Position numbers and translations under genes: made by a program. This document shows, one piece after another, positions 16,322 to 27,098 of a stretch of DNA of 39,713 nt (position 1 is the first letter of the stretch; every line of letters starts with the position of its first letter). Source of the stretch: RBG-16-64-43 sp035288225 (GTDB taxonomy: Bacteria; Chloroflexota; Anaerolineae; Anaerolineales; RBG-16-64-43). The stretch covers positions 1 through 39,713 of the forward strand of contig DATEAT010000110.1 of the NCBI GenBank assembly GCA_035288225.1, given 5' to 3'. Under the pieces are notes generated by a model. That model worked only from the letters and a program-made list of their open reading frames with translations. It was not told the DNA's origin and did not search any database.

Positions 16322-17272
16322 TCAAGCTTTTCGGCGCAGGCGCGCCAGTTCTTCGAACAGGCGCTTCTCCTCCGCCGCGAGGCGGGTGGGCAACTCCACG
16401 CGCACCCGCACGTAGAGATCGCCCTGTTCACTCCCCGACCGCAGGCGAGGCATGCCCAACCCGGTGAGGCGGAAGGTTTGGCCGGGCTGGGTCTCGGGCG
16501 GGATGGAAAGCAAGACCTGCCGCCCGTCGAGGGTGGACACCGACACCTCGCCTCCGAGCACCAGGGTGTAAAGGTCAACGGCCATTTCGGTGTGCAAGTC
16601 GTCGCCCTGGCGTTCGAAGCGAGGATGAGGCTTGACCTGAACGACGAGATAAATATCGCCCGCCGCTGCGTTGCGCACCCGCGGACCCTCACCCGCCAGG
16701 CGAATGCGCGTCCCCGTCTGGGCGCCGGGCGGAATGCGCACCTCGAGACGGCGGTTATCTTGTTGCAGCAAACGCGAGGTCCCGCGATAGGCGTCCTCTA
16801 GGCTAATCTCGACCGTGGCTTGGGCGTCGCGCCCCTGCGCCGCGAATGACCCGCCGCCACGCTGGGAGCCGCCTTGGGTGAACGTTCCGCGCGGCATGTC
16901 ACCAAAGATGGCGCGGAAGAAATCCGAGAAGTCGCCGAACGCTTCGCCCAGGTCGCCGAATTCCACCCGCGTGCCGCCGGGTGCTGCGCCCGCCCATTGA
17001 CCCCAGTCGAATCCGCCCGGCGCGCCGCCGGCGTGCTGCCATTCCTTGTAGGCGTGGCCCAACTGGTTGTACTTGGCGCGCTTCTGGGGGTCGCCGAGGA
17101 CCTCGTACGCTTCGTTGATCTCCTTAAAGCGCTCTTCGGCCTCGCGCTGGCCCTTGTTGCGATCGGGGTGGTACTTGAGGGCCAGCTTGCGATAGGCTTT
17201 CTTGATTTCGCCGGCACTCGATTCGCGCGAGACGCCGAGGATTTGATAGTAGTCGCGGTAGTCCATGGTCAT
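16322..17272 (-). CDS. DnaJ-family co-chaperone without zinc finger (CbpA type)
   Basis: This 316-residue J-protein stimulates DnaK ATPase through its J domain (1-72), which has the HPD motif at 35-37. A Gly/Phe-rich region (about 80-150) follows. Two C-terminal beta domains bind substrate (ATVEISLEDAYRGTSR and VSTLDGRQVLLSIPPETQPG). The CxxCxGxG zinc repeats of class A DnaJ are absent, so this is the CbpA-like class B. Either the ATG at 17272 or the one at 17266 may be used; neither has a good ribosome site. I see no CIRCE or HspR-type operator upstream. It heads the dnaJ-htrA-eRF1-like run. Confidence 0.93.
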   Translation of the reverse strand: MTMDYRDYYQILGVSRESSAGEIKKAYRKLALKYHPDRNKGQREAEERFKEINEAYEVLGDPQKRAKYNQLGHAYKEWQHAGGAPGGFDWGQWAGAAPGGTRVEFGDLGEAFGDFSDFFRAIFGDMPRGTFTQGGSQRGGGSFAAQGRDAQATVEISLEDAYRGTSRLLQQDNRRLEVRIPPGAQTGTRIRLAGEGPRVRNAAAGDIYLVVQVKPHPRFERQGDDLHTEMAVDLYTLVLGGEVSVSTLDGRQVLLSIPPETQPGQTFRLTGLGMPRLRSGSEQGDLYVRVRVELPTRLAAEEKRLFEELARLRRKA

Positions 17273-17410
17273 TTGAAGGATGGTGTACGAGGATTCTAGT
17301 CACGAGACCGGCGACAAGTCAATACGGCTCATCGGGTTCTTACAATCCTCTAACGCCTCGGGTGTGGCGTCAAGAAGAGGCGCGTTTCGCGGGCTGGCCG
17401 CATCGAATTG

Positions 17411-17419
17411 TGCTATAGT
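17411..17419 (+). promoter_or_regulatory. Extended -10 promoter for the receiver-GAF / kinase pair
   Basis: TGCTATAGT carries the TGn extension and a -10 box (TATAGT, five of six). No -35 box is evident, which is usual for extended -10 promoters. The leader would be about 115 bases. Confidence 0.4.
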
Positions 17420-17541
17420 ATGACGCGGTCGCTGGCAGGCACTGTGCGTGCCGGCGATGACGCACCAGACCCCGGCCCCCCGGCGCGCTAAACGCGGGCA
17501 TGGCTCATGCACGGCTCACCGAGGGGGGTGGGCTACCCACC

Positions 17542-18513
17542 ATGGGAACCTCATTGAACAGCGGCGCGGAGAAGATCCTGATTGCCGACGAGGATCCGGA
17601 AGTCCTGGACAGCCTCGCCCGGCAGACGCTCTTGCCCATGGGCTATCAGGTCGCGACCGCCGCCGACGGCCCCACCGCCATCCAGCGCATCGTCACCTTC
17701 CATCCGGATGTGGTTATTGCCAGCCTGACCCTGCCGCGCCTGACGGCCAAGGACGTGCTGGTGACGTTGCGCGCCCAGGGCCTGGAGGCGCCGGTCATTG
17801 TCACCGCGCCGGTGGGCATGGAGAGCATGGCCTTGCGCGCCTTCCGCCTGGGCGCGCGCGATTACTTGAGCAAGCCGTTGCGCGAGGCGGAGGTGGTCTC
17901 GTCGGTTGAGCGCGCGCTGGTCGAGGCTCGACTGCGCCGCGAACGCGAGGCGCTGGCCTCGCGTCTGGCCGAGACCAACCAGGAACTCGAGCAGCGCGTC
18001 AAGCAATTGACTTTGCTGCATGGCATTGGACGAGCGATCACTTCGCTCGATCAGATGGACCAGGTGGCCGGGCGTCTGCTGGAGGGCGCGCGGTTCGCCA
18101 CTGAAGCCGACATGGGCTGGCTCATGCTGCGCGAGGATGATAGCGGCCAATTGGTCCTGCGCGCGCAACACGGCCTGCCCACGCCGATTGTGGCACGGCT
18201 GGGCCAGGCCTGGGATGACGGGCTCTCGCCCTCGGTCCTCGTTTCGGGCGAGGGCATGCGTCTGTCGGGCGACGGGCTGCGCCGCCTGGCGATCGGCCAG
18301 GCGTGCCAGACCGCGCTGCTCACACCCATTCGCACCCGCGGCGAGGGGCTGGGGGTCATCGCCGTAGCCAACCGGCGCCCGCGCGATTTCACCCAGCACG
18401 ATCAGGCCTTGCTCGAGGCGGTGGCGGATTACGCTTCGATCGCCCTGATCAATGCGCGCCTCTTCCGCTCGCTGGAAGCGCGCCTGGCCGGTGACGGCAT
18501 GCCGTCCTCTTAA
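17542..18513 (+). CDS. Receiver-like (degenerate) plus GAF domain protein
   Basis: The 323-residue protein has an N-terminal CheY-like domain (about 8-125), a coiled linker (about 128-165) and a GAF domain (about 165-315). The receiver keeps the acidic pocket in LIADEDPE, the Thr in VIVTAP and the Lys in YLSKPL. The phosphoacceptor position is Ser (S61 in DVVIASLTLP), so it should not take a phosphate in the normal way. The ATG at 17542 begins just before receiver homology; an ATG at 17500 would add 14 residues of unclear value. The kinase gene follows after six bases, so the two probably work together as a signalling pair. Confidence 0.85.
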   Translation: MGTSLNSGAEKILIADEDPEVLDSLARQTLLPMGYQVATAADGPTAIQRIVTFHPDVVIASLTLPRLTAKDVLVTLRAQGLEAPVIVTAPVGMESMALRAFRLGARDYLSKPLREAEVVSSVERALVEARLRREREALASRLAETNQELEQRVKQLTLLHGIGRAITSLDQMDQVAGRLLEGARFATEADMGWLMLREDDSGQLVLRAQHGLPTPIVARLGQAWDDGLSPSVLVSGEGMRLSGDGLRRLAIGQACQTALLTPIRTRGEGLGVIAVANRRPRDFTQHDQALLEAVADYASIALINARLFRSLEARLAGDGMPSS

Positions 18514-18519
18514 CGCGCG

Positions 18520-20622
18520 ATGCCCAGCGAGACGATACTCCTCCTCGACCCGCAGCATACCCTGACCCCACAGTTCGAAGAAGCGGCCTTTCGTCCACGC
18601 GGCCACCGCGTGCTGGCATGCGATTCGTTGGCCGAGGCCATCGGCTTGGTGAAACAGTTCCCCACCTCACTGGGTGTGGTGGCCATGCCGGCCACGCCCG
18701 AATTCACGCAAGAAGCCATTGCCACGCTACGCGCTGCGCAGCCGCGGCTACCGGTGCTGGTGCTGCTCGACAGCGACAGCCCGGAGCTGGTGCAAGCAGC
18801 CCGACAGGCCAAGGCCAATGACCTCTTGGTGAACCCGCGCCCCGCCGAAGTGGACGCCGCGCTCGAGCGCCTGGCCGCGGAGTATGCCCACCGGCCCAAG
18901 CCCGGCACCGGCGAATTGCGGCCGCGTTTGGCTTCGCTGCCGCTCACTCGCCTGAGCCAGCACGTCTCCCGCTTGATGGCCCAAGAGGCGGCCCTGACCG
19001 GCCTCGTTCGCGAGGCACAAACAGCGCTGACCACGCCGCCCGGCCCGAGTGCGCCGCCGGCGGACGTGCCGGCTGCGGATGCCTCGCCGCGCGTGCGCGA
19101 ACTCGAAACGCTGGCCGGCCTGGCCCAAGGAATTCTGCGCCACCTCAACCTCGACGCGGTGCTCACCGCCATCGTCGAAGCGGCTGTGGCTCTCACCGGA
19201 GCCGACGAGGGCAGCCTGATGCTGCTGGATGAGGCCAGCGGCGACCTGTACATGCGCGCGGCCAAGAACTTCGACGAGCAGTTCGTGCGCACCTTCCGCG
19301 CACGAGTGCAGGATTCGCTGGCCGGCGAGGCACTGCGCTCGGGCGAGCCGGTGCTCATCGACGAGCACAGCCCGCAGAAGATCACCACCACCTTCCTCGT
19401 GCATTCATTGATCTTCGTTCCGCTCAAGGGCGAGACCGGCTCGGTGGGTCTCCTGGGCGTCGATAACCGCCAGGCCGGGCGGCCGCTCAACGCGCATCAC
19501 GTGGCGCTGATGCAAGCCCTGGGCGAGTATGCCGCGGTGGCCCTCGAGAACGCACGACTCTACAGCCAGGTGCAGTCCGAGCGCCGCCAACTGGAAACCA
19601 TCCTGCAGCAAACCGAAGACGGGGTGCTGATCACCGACCCACAGGACCGGCTGCTGCTCATCAACCGCACGGCGCAAGAAGCCTTCGGCCTCAACCAGGA
19701 CGCGGCTCTGCTGCATCCGCTGACCGAGGCCGTGCCGCACCCCGAGTTGCTCGCGCTGTACGCGCGCCGTGACACGCCCAGCCCCCAACTGCGGCGGGCC
19801 GAGGTCACCCTGGCCGATGGGCGGGTGTTCCACACTCACCTCACGCCGATCGAGGGCGTGGGCCACGTGGTGGTGATGCGCGACATTACCCACCTCAAAG
19901 AACTCGACCGCATCAAGTCGGAATTCGTCACTACCGTCTCACACGACCTACGCTCGCCGCTCACGACGATTCTTGGTTATGTAGACCTCATCGAGCGCGG
20001 CGGCCCGCTCACGCCACAGCAGCACGAGTTCCTGCGCCGCGTGCAAGACAGCACGCAATCCATCACGGCTCTCATCACCGATCTGGTGCATCTGGGGCGA
20101 ATCGAGGCCGGCCTCGACACGCAGCAAGACCTGGTCGACCTTTCGGCGCTGGCCGGCTACGCGGCCGACAGCCTGCGCCTGCGTAGCGAGAACAAGGGTA
20201 TCCATCTTGAAGTGGACTTGCCGCCAGACCTGCCGGCCGTGGCCGGCAACCCGGTGCGCCTGCGCCAAATGATCAATAACCTGATCGACAACGCGATCAA
20301 GTTCACACCCGAGAACGGGCGGGTGACGGTGTCTACGCATCTGGAGGAGAACCAGGTGCTGCTGCTTGTTTCGGATACGGGTGTGGGGATCCCCACCCCC
20401 GAGCAGCCCTACATCTTCAACAAGTTCTACCGTGCCTCCAATGTCGAAGATGGAACAGGCAGCGGTTTGGGCCTCTCGATTGTCAAGTCGATCGTGGAAG
20501 TGCACGGCGGCCGCATCTGGGTCGAGTCGACCGTGGGCGAAGGGTCTACCTTCACTGTGGTGCTGCCGACCGCGCAGGCCAAGCAGGACGAGCCACCTGA
20601 AGTGAGTGCATCTGGGGGTTAA
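18520..20622 (+). CDS. Soluble histidine kinase with degenerate receiver, GAF and PAS domains
   Basis: This 700-residue cytoplasmic kinase has no membrane helix. Residues 1-120 look like a worn-out receiver (ETILLLDPQHTLT, LVVNPRP-like end) lacking the phosphoacceptor Asp and the conserved Lys. A GAF domain covers about 185-345 (LNLDAVLTAIVEAAVALTGA). A PAS domain covers about 355-460 (ILQQTEDGVLITDPQDRLL). The HisKA box has H475 in VSHDLRSPLTTILGYVDLI. The ATPase part has the N-box NNLIDNAIKFT, DTGVGIP and GSGLGLSIVKSIV, all complete. It is translated six bases after the receiver-GAF protein. No intact response regulator is next to it, so its phosphate target must lie elsewhere. Confidence 0.93.
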   Translation: MPSETILLLDPQHTLTPQFEEAAFRPRGHRVLACDSLAEAIGLVKQFPTSLGVVAMPATPEFTQEAIATLRAAQPRLPVLVLLDSDSPELVQAARQAKANDLLVNPRPAEVDAALERLAAEYAHRPKPGTGELRPRLASLPLTRLSQHVSRLMAQEAALTGLVREAQTALTTPPGPSAPPADVPAADASPRVRELETLAGLAQGILRHLNLDAVLTAIVEAAVALTGADEGSLMLLDEASGDLYMRAAKNFDEQFVRTFRARVQDSLAGEALRSGEPVLIDEHSPQKITTTFLVHSLIFVPLKGETGSVGLLGVDNRQAGRPLNAHHVALMQALGEYAAVALENARLYSQVQSERRQLETILQQTEDGVLITDPQDRLLLINRTAQEAFGLNQDAALLHPLTEAVPHPELLALYARRDTPSPQLRRAEVTLADGRVFHTHLTPIEGVGHVVVMRDITHLKELDRIKSEFVTTVSHDLRSPLTTILGYVDLIERGGPLTPQQHEFLRRVQDSTQSITALITDLVHLGRIEAGLDTQQDLVDLSALAGYAADSLRLRSENKGIHLEVDLPPDLPAVAGNPVRLRQMINNLIDNAIKFTPENGRVTVSTHLEENQVLLLVSDTGVGIPTPEQPYIFNKFYRASNVEDGTGSGLGLSIVKSIVEVHGGRIWVESTVGEGSTFTVVLPTAQAKQDEPPEVSASGG

Positions 20623-20627
20623 ATGGC

Positions 20628-20666
20628 GCCTCCACCAGGGCGGTGAGGGGGGAGCCTGGTGGAGGC
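20628..20666 (+). terminator. Terminator-like hairpin after the kinase
   Basis: A perfect 12-bp stem, GCCTCCACCAGG (20628-20639) with CCTGGTGGAGGC (20655-20666), follows the stop codon directly. It has no U tract, so it could be an mRNA 3' end or a processing structure. Confidence 0.5.
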
Positions 20667-20689
20667 CTTCGCCAAAGGAGGAGACAGCG

Positions 20690-20788
20690 ATGAGCGATGG
20701 GGTTTCCCCCATCACTCTCTCGTCTCTTCGTTCACTATATCCCGGCACTCGTACCGCGCCCAGGCCACCCGTCACCTCTCCCCGATGA
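20690..20788 (+). CDS. Candidate small protein (32 residues) with a very strong ribosome binding site
   Basis: AAAGGAGGAG at 20674-20683 sits seven bases before an ATG at 20690, the best Shine-Dalgarno sequence in the window. It opens a 32-codon frame beginning MSDGVSPITLSSLRSLYPG and ending in a Pro/Arg-rich tail. It follows the hairpin after the kinase. I do not recognise the peptide. The sequence could also be the relic of a lost gene whose start region survived, since the tail looks like non-coding composition. Confidence 0.3.
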   Translation: MSDGVSPITLSSLRSLYPGTRTAPRPPVTSPR

Positions 20789-20855
20789 CTTTCGTCGCTC
20801 CGCATCCAACGCCACACTCGATTTCGAATCCCCCTGTCGCCGTACCTGCCCACGG

Positions 20856-20861
20856 TATACT
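20856..20861 (+). promoter_or_regulatory. -10 box of the YprB-type exonuclease gene
   Basis: TATACT (five of six) predicts a start near 20868 and a 27-base leader to the ATG at 20895. An AGGA lies 12 bases before the ATG. The -35 region is weak. Confidence 0.4.
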
Positions 20862-20894
20862 ATTTCCCGTATGGCGATAGGATAAGCGCACATT

Positions 20895-22130
20895 ATGAGT
20901 GACATGGCCTCGCTCCGCGCGCGATTGAAGCGCGCAGGCAGCACAACGCATGCGCGTGCGCCGCAACCCGCCGCGCCGCGCCGCATCCCTGCGCATTGGA
21001 ATGGGCACACTGCCTCCTCTTCGCGCGGAGATTACTACTTCCTCGAAACGAGCTACGCGCCCGATCATCAGCACGGACGCATCCAGCTCGGCGCGCTGGC
21101 GCGGCAAGCCATACCCGAAAGCACTCTCTTAGGCTTCCAACCGCGCGGCACACTCGACACGCTCGTCTTTCTCGATACCGAGACCACGGGCCTTTCGGGC
21201 GGGGCGGGAACCTTTGCCTTCTTGGTGGGGCTGGGCCGCATGCAAGGCGATCGATACGTGCTGCGCCAGTACTTCTTGCGCGATCCATCTGAGGAAGCGG
21301 CAATGTTGGAGGCCGTGCTGGGAGAGTTTGCCACCGCAGCCGGCCTGGTCACGTTCAACGGCCGCGGATTCGATGTGCCGATCCTCGAAGCACGCGGAAC
21401 GATCCGACTGCGCAGACGCGTTTCGCTGGCGGATCTGCCGCATCTGGATCTCTTGCCCCACGCACGCCGTTTCTGGCGAGGGCGGCTCGAGTCGTGCTCG
21501 CTGGGCACCCTCGAAGAGCAGGCGCTTGGGATCGTGCGTGAGGCGCGCGACGTCGAGAGCTACCTGATCCCGGGCATGTATCGAAGCTACTTGGAGGCGG
21601 GTGACGCCGCGCCGCTCGAGGATGTGATTTACCACAACGCGTGCGATATTCTCTCGATGGTGGCGCTGACCGCGGACCTCTTCGAGCGCTACCGTCGTCC
21701 GCCGGAGGATCCGCTCGAGCCGCCGGATGGGATTGCGCTGGGGCGGGTGTATGCGGCGCGCGGCGAGGCGGCGCACGCCGAAAGCGCGTTGCGCGCTGCG
21801 CTGGGTGCAACGCTGGATGTGGCGTGGCAGTTGCGCGCCCACGGCATGCTGGCCGCTTTGCTCAAGCACGCCCGGCGCGCGGCCGAATCGGTCGAGCACT
21901 GGCAGGCCTGGCACGACCTGGCCCCCGGCGACCCGCTGCCGTGCATTGAGTTGGCCAAGTACTACGAGTGGCAAGCGCGCGATCTCGCGGCGGCAGTGAA
22001 GTGGGCGAGCGCCGCCGAGCGCGCTGCGCGCCGCTCCCGCGGTACGTGGCAGCGCGCCGAGATGCTGAAGCTGATCGAGCATCGCATGGCGCGGCTGGAA
22101 CTCAAGCAGAAGGGCAAGCCGCGAACCTAG
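20895..22130 (+). CDS. YprB-type RNase H-like 3'-5' exonuclease with helical C-terminal repeats
   Basis: The 411-residue protein has a DnaQ-like exonuclease fold at about 85-275. Exo I is D94-x-E in FLDTETTGLSGGAGT, Exo II lies in VTFNGRGFDVPIL, and Exo III lies in YHNACDILSMVAL. These match the YprB ribonuclease H-like family. The last 130 residues form TPR-like helices (GRVYAARGEAAHAESALRAAL) and end with a Lys/Arg-rich tail, which may bind nucleic acid or a partner. The usual substrates of this family are not well established. It stands alone between the kinase pair and an R1 repeat that can act as its terminator. Confidence 0.85.
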   Translation: MSDMASLRARLKRAGSTTHARAPQPAAPRRIPAHWNGHTASSSRGDYYFLETSYAPDHQHGRIQLGALARQAIPESTLLGFQPRGTLDTLVFLDTETTGLSGGAGTFAFLVGLGRMQGDRYVLRQYFLRDPSEEAAMLEAVLGEFATAAGLVTFNGRGFDVPILEARGTIRLRRRVSLADLPHLDLLPHARRFWRGRLESCSLGTLEEQALGIVREARDVESYLIPGMYRSYLEAGDAAPLEDVIYHNACDILSMVALTADLFERYRRPPEDPLEPPDGIALGRVYAARGEAAHAESALRAALGATLDVAWQLRAHGMLAALLKHARRAAESVEHWQAWHDLAPGDPLPCIELAKYYEWQARDLAAAVKWASAAERAARRSRGTWQRAEMLKLIEHRMARLELKQKGKPRT

Positions 22131-22170
22131 CGTGTGATGAACCCGCTTGGTCTGTGCGGGAATGTCGACC

Positions 22171-22249
22171 CCACCCCTACCCTCTCCCCATTGCATGGGG
22201 AGGGGGAGGTTTTTTCTTGGGGAGTTGGGGGAAGAACCCCCAACTCCCC
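22171..22249 (+). repeat. R1 double-hairpin repeat, copy 1, also terminator of the exonuclease gene
   Basis: The first hairpin (22180-22206, core CTCCCCAT/ATGGGGAG) is followed by GGTTTTTTC, a good intrinsic terminator. The second hairpin is a perfect 13-bp stem (22219-22231 with 22237-22249, loop AAGAA). The same two-hairpin layout recurs at 30.2, 33.8 and 35.7 kb. Confidence 0.7.
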
Positions 22250-22267
22250 TGACAGGTGTTACTTTGG

Positions 22268-22293
22268 GCTCGGTGTTTCAGCTCGGTGTTTCA
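22268..22293 (+). repeat. 13-bp tandem duplication
   Basis: GCTCGGTGTTTCA occurs twice in direct tandem (22268-22280, 22281-22293) between an R1 and an R2 repeat. It looks like a replication slippage product. Confidence 0.8.
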
Positions 22294-22296
22294 GTT

Positions 22297-22330
22297 CGTC
22301 ATTCCCGCGTGGTCGTCGGGGGAATCCAGG
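22297..22330 (-). repeat. R2 palindromic repeat
   Basis: CGTCATTCCCGCG and GGGAATCCAGG flank a short centre. It reads in the minus orientation relative to the consensus CCTGGATTCCCGC ... GCGGGAATGACGA. Confidence 0.6.
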
Positions 22331-22477
22331 CAGGCTGATCGCATGCCGTGCAAGGATTGATTCGGAATGCTGAGCCTCACAAGCCTTGAACGCCATTCCG
22401 AGGGGGCAATGCCCCGCGGGACTTTCGGCTTCAGTCTTCGTGAGCCGCCCGTCAACAAGCGCATTCACACCGGCAGC

Positions 22478-22547
22478 GTGTGCCGTGCGCGGTAATCCAT
22501 GCGCATGACGTGCGCACGCGGGCAAGCGTAATGCATGCTATGCCCTC
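22478..22547 (-). repeat. R3 70-bp repeat, copy A
   Basis: Read on the minus strand it begins AGAGGGCATAGCATGC, continues ATTACGCTTG and CCCGCG, and ends with CCGCGCACGG. It lies 25 bases downstream of the acetyltransferase stop and is inverted relative to copy B on the other side of that gene. Confidence 0.7.
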
Positions 22548-22571
22548 TGCCTCATCAATCCGTCCCGGCGT

Positions 22572-23378
22572 TTACGCTCCGCGGTGGCTGAGCCACCCGA
22601 CCGCGAAATCCACCGCCCCGCGCATGGGGAAGAGGCGCGCGGCGGCCGAGCCGACCACGCCGGTGCGCACGGCGCCGCTCCGTTCGAAGTCCTCGCCCAG
22701 GGCGGCGAAGACCTCGCTGTTGAGGACGACCTCGCGGCGCGGCTGCCACGTGTGCCTGCCATCCACAAACGCAGGTGCGCCCTCCGTGACGATCTTGGGA
22801 TCCGGGATGCGGTACTCGGCGAGGTGGAAGCATGTATTGCTGTCGTATCCAGCGCCGAGGAGCAGCACCCACGCCGCGCTTTCGTACAGTCGACCCAGCG
22901 GCGAGTTTTCACCCAGCCCAAAATCGAGCGAGTGGTTTGCGGTGATGGATTCGGCCAATGGGCCGAGCGCGCCGAACGAGTAGGCGGGGTGCACGCTGCG
23001 CTTCGCGCCGGGCCAGGTACGGAAGAGCTCTGCGATGCGGCCGAGACCGCGGGTGGGCGTGACAAGTGGATCGAAGACAGGCATCGTGTCGCGAACTGTC
23101 TGCCACCACGCCTGCGGCACGGGTGGGTGTTGCCACACGGCCGGGTCGGAGCAATCGCCCGAGTGCGCGGGCATCACGAGCGTGCCCTTTGGGCCGAGGG
23201 CAGCAAGCAAGGCACGGATAGCGGCGACCGCGCCGCCGTTGACCCAGCCCAGTGCGCTCAGCGAGGAGTGCACGAGCAGCGCGCCCTCGCGCGGGAGGCC
23301 GAGGCACGCAAGATCGTTGCGCAGGCTGTCGGTTGTGCGCACGAACGGGGTGCGCTCGATAACATCGGTTTCACTCAA
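22572..23378 (-). CDS. AAC(3)-family (YokD-like) acetyltransferase
   Basis: The 268-residue protein belongs to the aminoglycoside 3-N-acetyltransferase family: GALLVHSSLSALGWVNGG near the N-terminus, KGTLVMPAHSGD, and the family signature HPAYSFGALGPLAES. These enzymes transfer acetyl from acetyl-CoA to an amino group. Many chromosomal members do not give resistance and have unknown natural substrates, so resistance should not be assumed. Translation starts at a TTG (23378), eight bases after AAAGGA; no ATG is near. The gene is bracketed by inverted R3 repeats (copies A and B), with R2 and R4 repeats beyond, and it has no operon partners. Confidence 0.85.
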   Translation of the reverse strand: MSETDVIERTPFVRTTDSLRNDLACLGLPREGALLVHSSLSALGWVNGGAVAAIRALLAALGPKGTLVMPAHSGDCSDPAVWQHPPVPQAWWQTVRDTMPVFDPLVTPTRGLGRIAELFRTWPGAKRSVHPAYSFGALGPLAESITANHSLDFGLGENSPLGRLYESAAWVLLLGAGYDSNTCFHLAEYRIPDPKIVTEGAPAFVDGRHTWQPRREVVLNSEVFAALGEDFERSGAVRTGVVGSAAARLFPMRGAVDFAVGWLSHRGA

Positions 23379-23424
23379 CGTGTCATCCTTTGGGTCGTGT
23401 CTCTTTCACCGAAGAAGCATAGGG

Positions 23425-23494
23425 AGAGGGCATAGCATGCCTTACGATTGTCCGCGCACGCGAAATACTCGCCCGCATGCCGCGCACGGATGAG
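23425..23494 (+). repeat. R3 70-bp repeat, copy B
   Basis: It begins AGAGGGCATAGCATGCC, has TTACGATTGTCCGCG in the middle and ends GCCGCGCACGGATGAG. It aligns along its full length with copy C (30409-30477, minus). It lies about 46 bases upstream of the acetyltransferase start. Confidence 0.7.
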
Positions 23495-23543
23495 GCCACT
23501 GGTGTATCTCCGTAGCCACGCACGCCGCTTGTGTATCTCGAGG

Positions 23544-23582
23544 CCAGGATTCCGAGGGCGCGTTGCGCCCTCGGAATGACAG
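23544..23582 (+). repeat. R2 palindromic repeat, long-stem variant
   Basis: A perfect 13-bp stem (23549-23561 with 23565-23577, loop GTT) is framed by CCAGG and GACAG, the outer bases of the R2 consensus. Confidence 0.6.
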
Positions 23583-23592
23583 AGAGGCGCTC

Positions 23593-23621
23593 CTTGTTGG
23601 GGCACGCCCTGGCGTGCCCCA
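23593..23621 (+). repeat. R4 palindromic repeat, copy 1
   Basis: CTTGTTGGGGCACGCC followed by CT and GGCGTGCCCC forms a 10-11 bp hairpin. An inverted relative lies at 35634-35661. Both copies sit about 10-40 bases from an R2 element. Confidence 0.6.
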
Positions 23622-23660
23622 GTGCTTGTTTCGCGCGCGAAACTAGGTAGCGAGTGGCCC

Positions 23661-24080
23661 TCAGCCCGCCCCCGCAAGGAATTTGTCGACCAGGGCGAGC
23701 GCCTCATCCGCCGAGGCGTAGGCCACCACACGCAACGTGCGTGAATCATTGCCGGTGATCATCTTCGAGACGCGCGCGTCGCGGCGGTAGAGGCACAACA
23801 CCGGCTTGCCCCGTTCGAGCGCGTAGGCGATCTCGTAGCCCACGCCGTGTGACGGTGTGCTCACCTCCGCCACCAGTACGCGGCATTCCTCGATCCAGGC
23901 GATATCGCGATGATAGACTTCGCCCGGGTCGACCACCCGCTCGGCGCGCATGACTTCGGGCCGCGCCAGGTGTGCGGTGAGCACCTCGTGGCCTGCCGCC
24001 TGCAAGTGGTCGACCAGCGCGCCGTAGATAGCTTCGTCGTTGCGCCCGCCGGTGAGCGAACACGAGAAGTAGACCTTCAT
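23661..24080 (-). CDS. DNPH1-like 2'-deoxynucleoside 5'-phosphate N-hydrolase (nucleoside deoxyribosyltransferase fold)
   Basis: The 139-residue protein has the features of the RCL/DNPH1 branch: MKVYFSCSLTGGRND (phosphate and sugar binding), HEVLTAHLARPE, and the signature VAEVSTPSHGVGYEIAYAL with catalytic Glu E83. DNPH1 enzymes split the N-glycosidic bond of deoxynucleoside monophosphates and clean the nucleotide pool. The short length fits that group better than true deoxyribosyltransferases. The ATG at 24080 follows GAGGTGATGG. It is divergent from uvrA, with 153 bases between, which places a nucleotide-sanitising enzyme next to repair genes. Confidence 0.85.
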   Translation of the reverse strand: MKVYFSCSLTGGRNDEAIYGALVDHLQAAGHEVLTAHLARPEVMRAERVVDPGEVYHRDIAWIEECRVLVAEVSTPSHGVGYEIAYALERGKPVLCLYRRDARVSKMITGNDSRTLRVVAYASADEALALVDKFLAGAG

Positions 24081-24233
24081 CCATCACCTCGCCAGCCAGA
24101 ATGCCGCGCACTGCCGCACGATTCGCGCTACCGACTCGCAGCTCGGATTTCCCCCTCCCCACGGTTGCGAGGAGTCGGTAGAATGGAGGGACGCACCCAC
24201 TTCATCCCGCAACCAGAGCGATACCACACGATT

Positions 24234-27094
<2,861 letters not shown>

Positions 27095-27098
<4 letters not shown>

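Noticed and set aside
17273..17410. Possible CIRCE or HspR-type heat-shock operator upstream of dnaJ
   Set aside because: Neither TTAGCACTC-N9-GAGTGCTAA nor CTTGAGT-N7-ACTCAAG is present; only a weak TTGACG without a good -10 box was found.
22131..23660. CRISPR array, considered because of the many short repeats
   Set aside because: Repeat copies are dispersed, in both orientations, not regularly spaced, and there are no cas genes.
23910..24233. N-terminal extension of UvrA by 108 codons
   Set aside because: The extension lies over the divergent DNPH1-like gene, is not similar to UvrA, and the family N-terminus begins exactly at the ATG at 24234.
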